This document shows, in pieces, positions 63,880 through 64,000 of a stretch of 64,000 nucleotides of DNA; positions within the stretch are counted from its first letter, which is position 1; each line of letters starts with the position of its first letter. Under the pieces are notes generated by a model, which worked only from the letters and a program-made list of their open reading frames with translations, had not been told where the DNA came from and made no database searches. Origin of the DNA: Polyodon spathula (Eukaryota; Chordata; Actinopteri; Acipenseriformes; Polyodontidae); contig NC_054554.1 in assembly GCF_017654505.1 (NCBI RefSeq), forward strand, positions 30,648,865 through 30,712,864, given 5' to 3'. The position numbers and the translations under genes are program-made.

Positions 63880-63972
63880 GAAAAACTCACCTGGATTTGA
63901 AACCAGGTCCCCAAGATGAACAGCACAGCATGCCAGGGAACGAGCCCACTGCACCATCTGTCTGCTTGTGAC
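63880..63972 (-). mobile_element. tRNA-like module 1, right arm
   Basis: The inverted partner of the unit at 62893-62975. On the minus strand ATGGTGCAGTGGGCTCG and GGTTTCAAATCCAGG mark the A- and B-box regions. Confidence 0.6.
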
Positions 63973-64000
63973 AATCTAACATTGCACAGAAGACCTTATA

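Larger units (their letters stand above)
62875..64000. repeat. Large inverted repeat with two tRNA-like modules per arm
   Basis: The left arm, about 62875-63372, and the right arm, about 63474 to at least 63992, are inverted copies with many substitutions around a spacer of roughly 100 bases. Matched landmarks are GGCATGCTGTGCTG with B-box GGTTCAAATCC (left 62895-62975, right 63880-63970), GGAGCTGGTGGTACAGGGGG (left 63099-63118, diverged right partner at 63733-63752) and GGATTTGTTAATTGACCTTATATATA (left 63050-63075, right 63776-63802). The right arm may continue past the window end. Confidence 0.85.

Noticed and set aside
62893..63972. Functional tRNA genes
   Set aside because: A- and B-box-like motifs are present, but the cloverleaf stems and anticodon loop are not convincing. 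The units repeat as SINE-like modules in both arms.

Overview
The window is vertebrate nuclear DNA: long introns, GT-AG splice sites, many micro- and minisatellites, tRNA-derived SINEs and a decayed hAT transposon. The proteins read as a fish-like septin-9 and a fish-like UBL4A. The repeat at about 1425-1710 looks like one I associate with sturgeons and paddlefish, so an acipenseriform or other non-teleost ray-finned fish is my best guess. That guess is inference.

Layout. From 1 to about 16.7 kb the sequence is intergenic, with three large tandem arrays (65 bp at 0.8-1.1 kb, about 37 bp at 6.4-7.2 kb, 66 bp at 7.5-8.6 kb). From about 16.7 to 57.4 kb lies SEPTIN9 on the minus strand. I could place eleven coding exons plus one alternative first coding exon by splice sites and phase, and all junctions agree. 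Two alternative first exons (57397-57418 and 47756-47810) both splice to the large N-terminal exon at 39126-39755. An internal ATG in the exon at 25777-25971 gives a short isoform. A TATA-containing candidate promoter with a donor site lies near 32.75-32.86 kb. Predicted products are about 563, 574 and 334 residues.

The SEPTIN9 introns hold unusual tandem arrays. A 3.3-kb array of a 22-bp unit (42952-46271) reads, on the SEPTIN9 sense strand, as roughly 150 repeated branch-site/polypyrimidine/CAG modules resembling 3' splice sites. A 36-bp array (29914-30612) also carries an acceptor-like motif per unit. A 34-36-bp array (54235-54770) carries a donor-like motif per unit. These are the most interesting signals in the window.

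From 57.4 to 64 kb are a likely SEPTIN9 promoter, a decayed BED-zinc-finger hAT transposon with recognisable terminal repeats and target-site duplication (58317-60191), an eroded UBL4A copy on the plus strand (61150-61909, first exon not found and third exon nearly gone), a tRNA-derived SINE, and a large inverted repeat whose arms each carry two tRNA-like modules (about 62875-64000).
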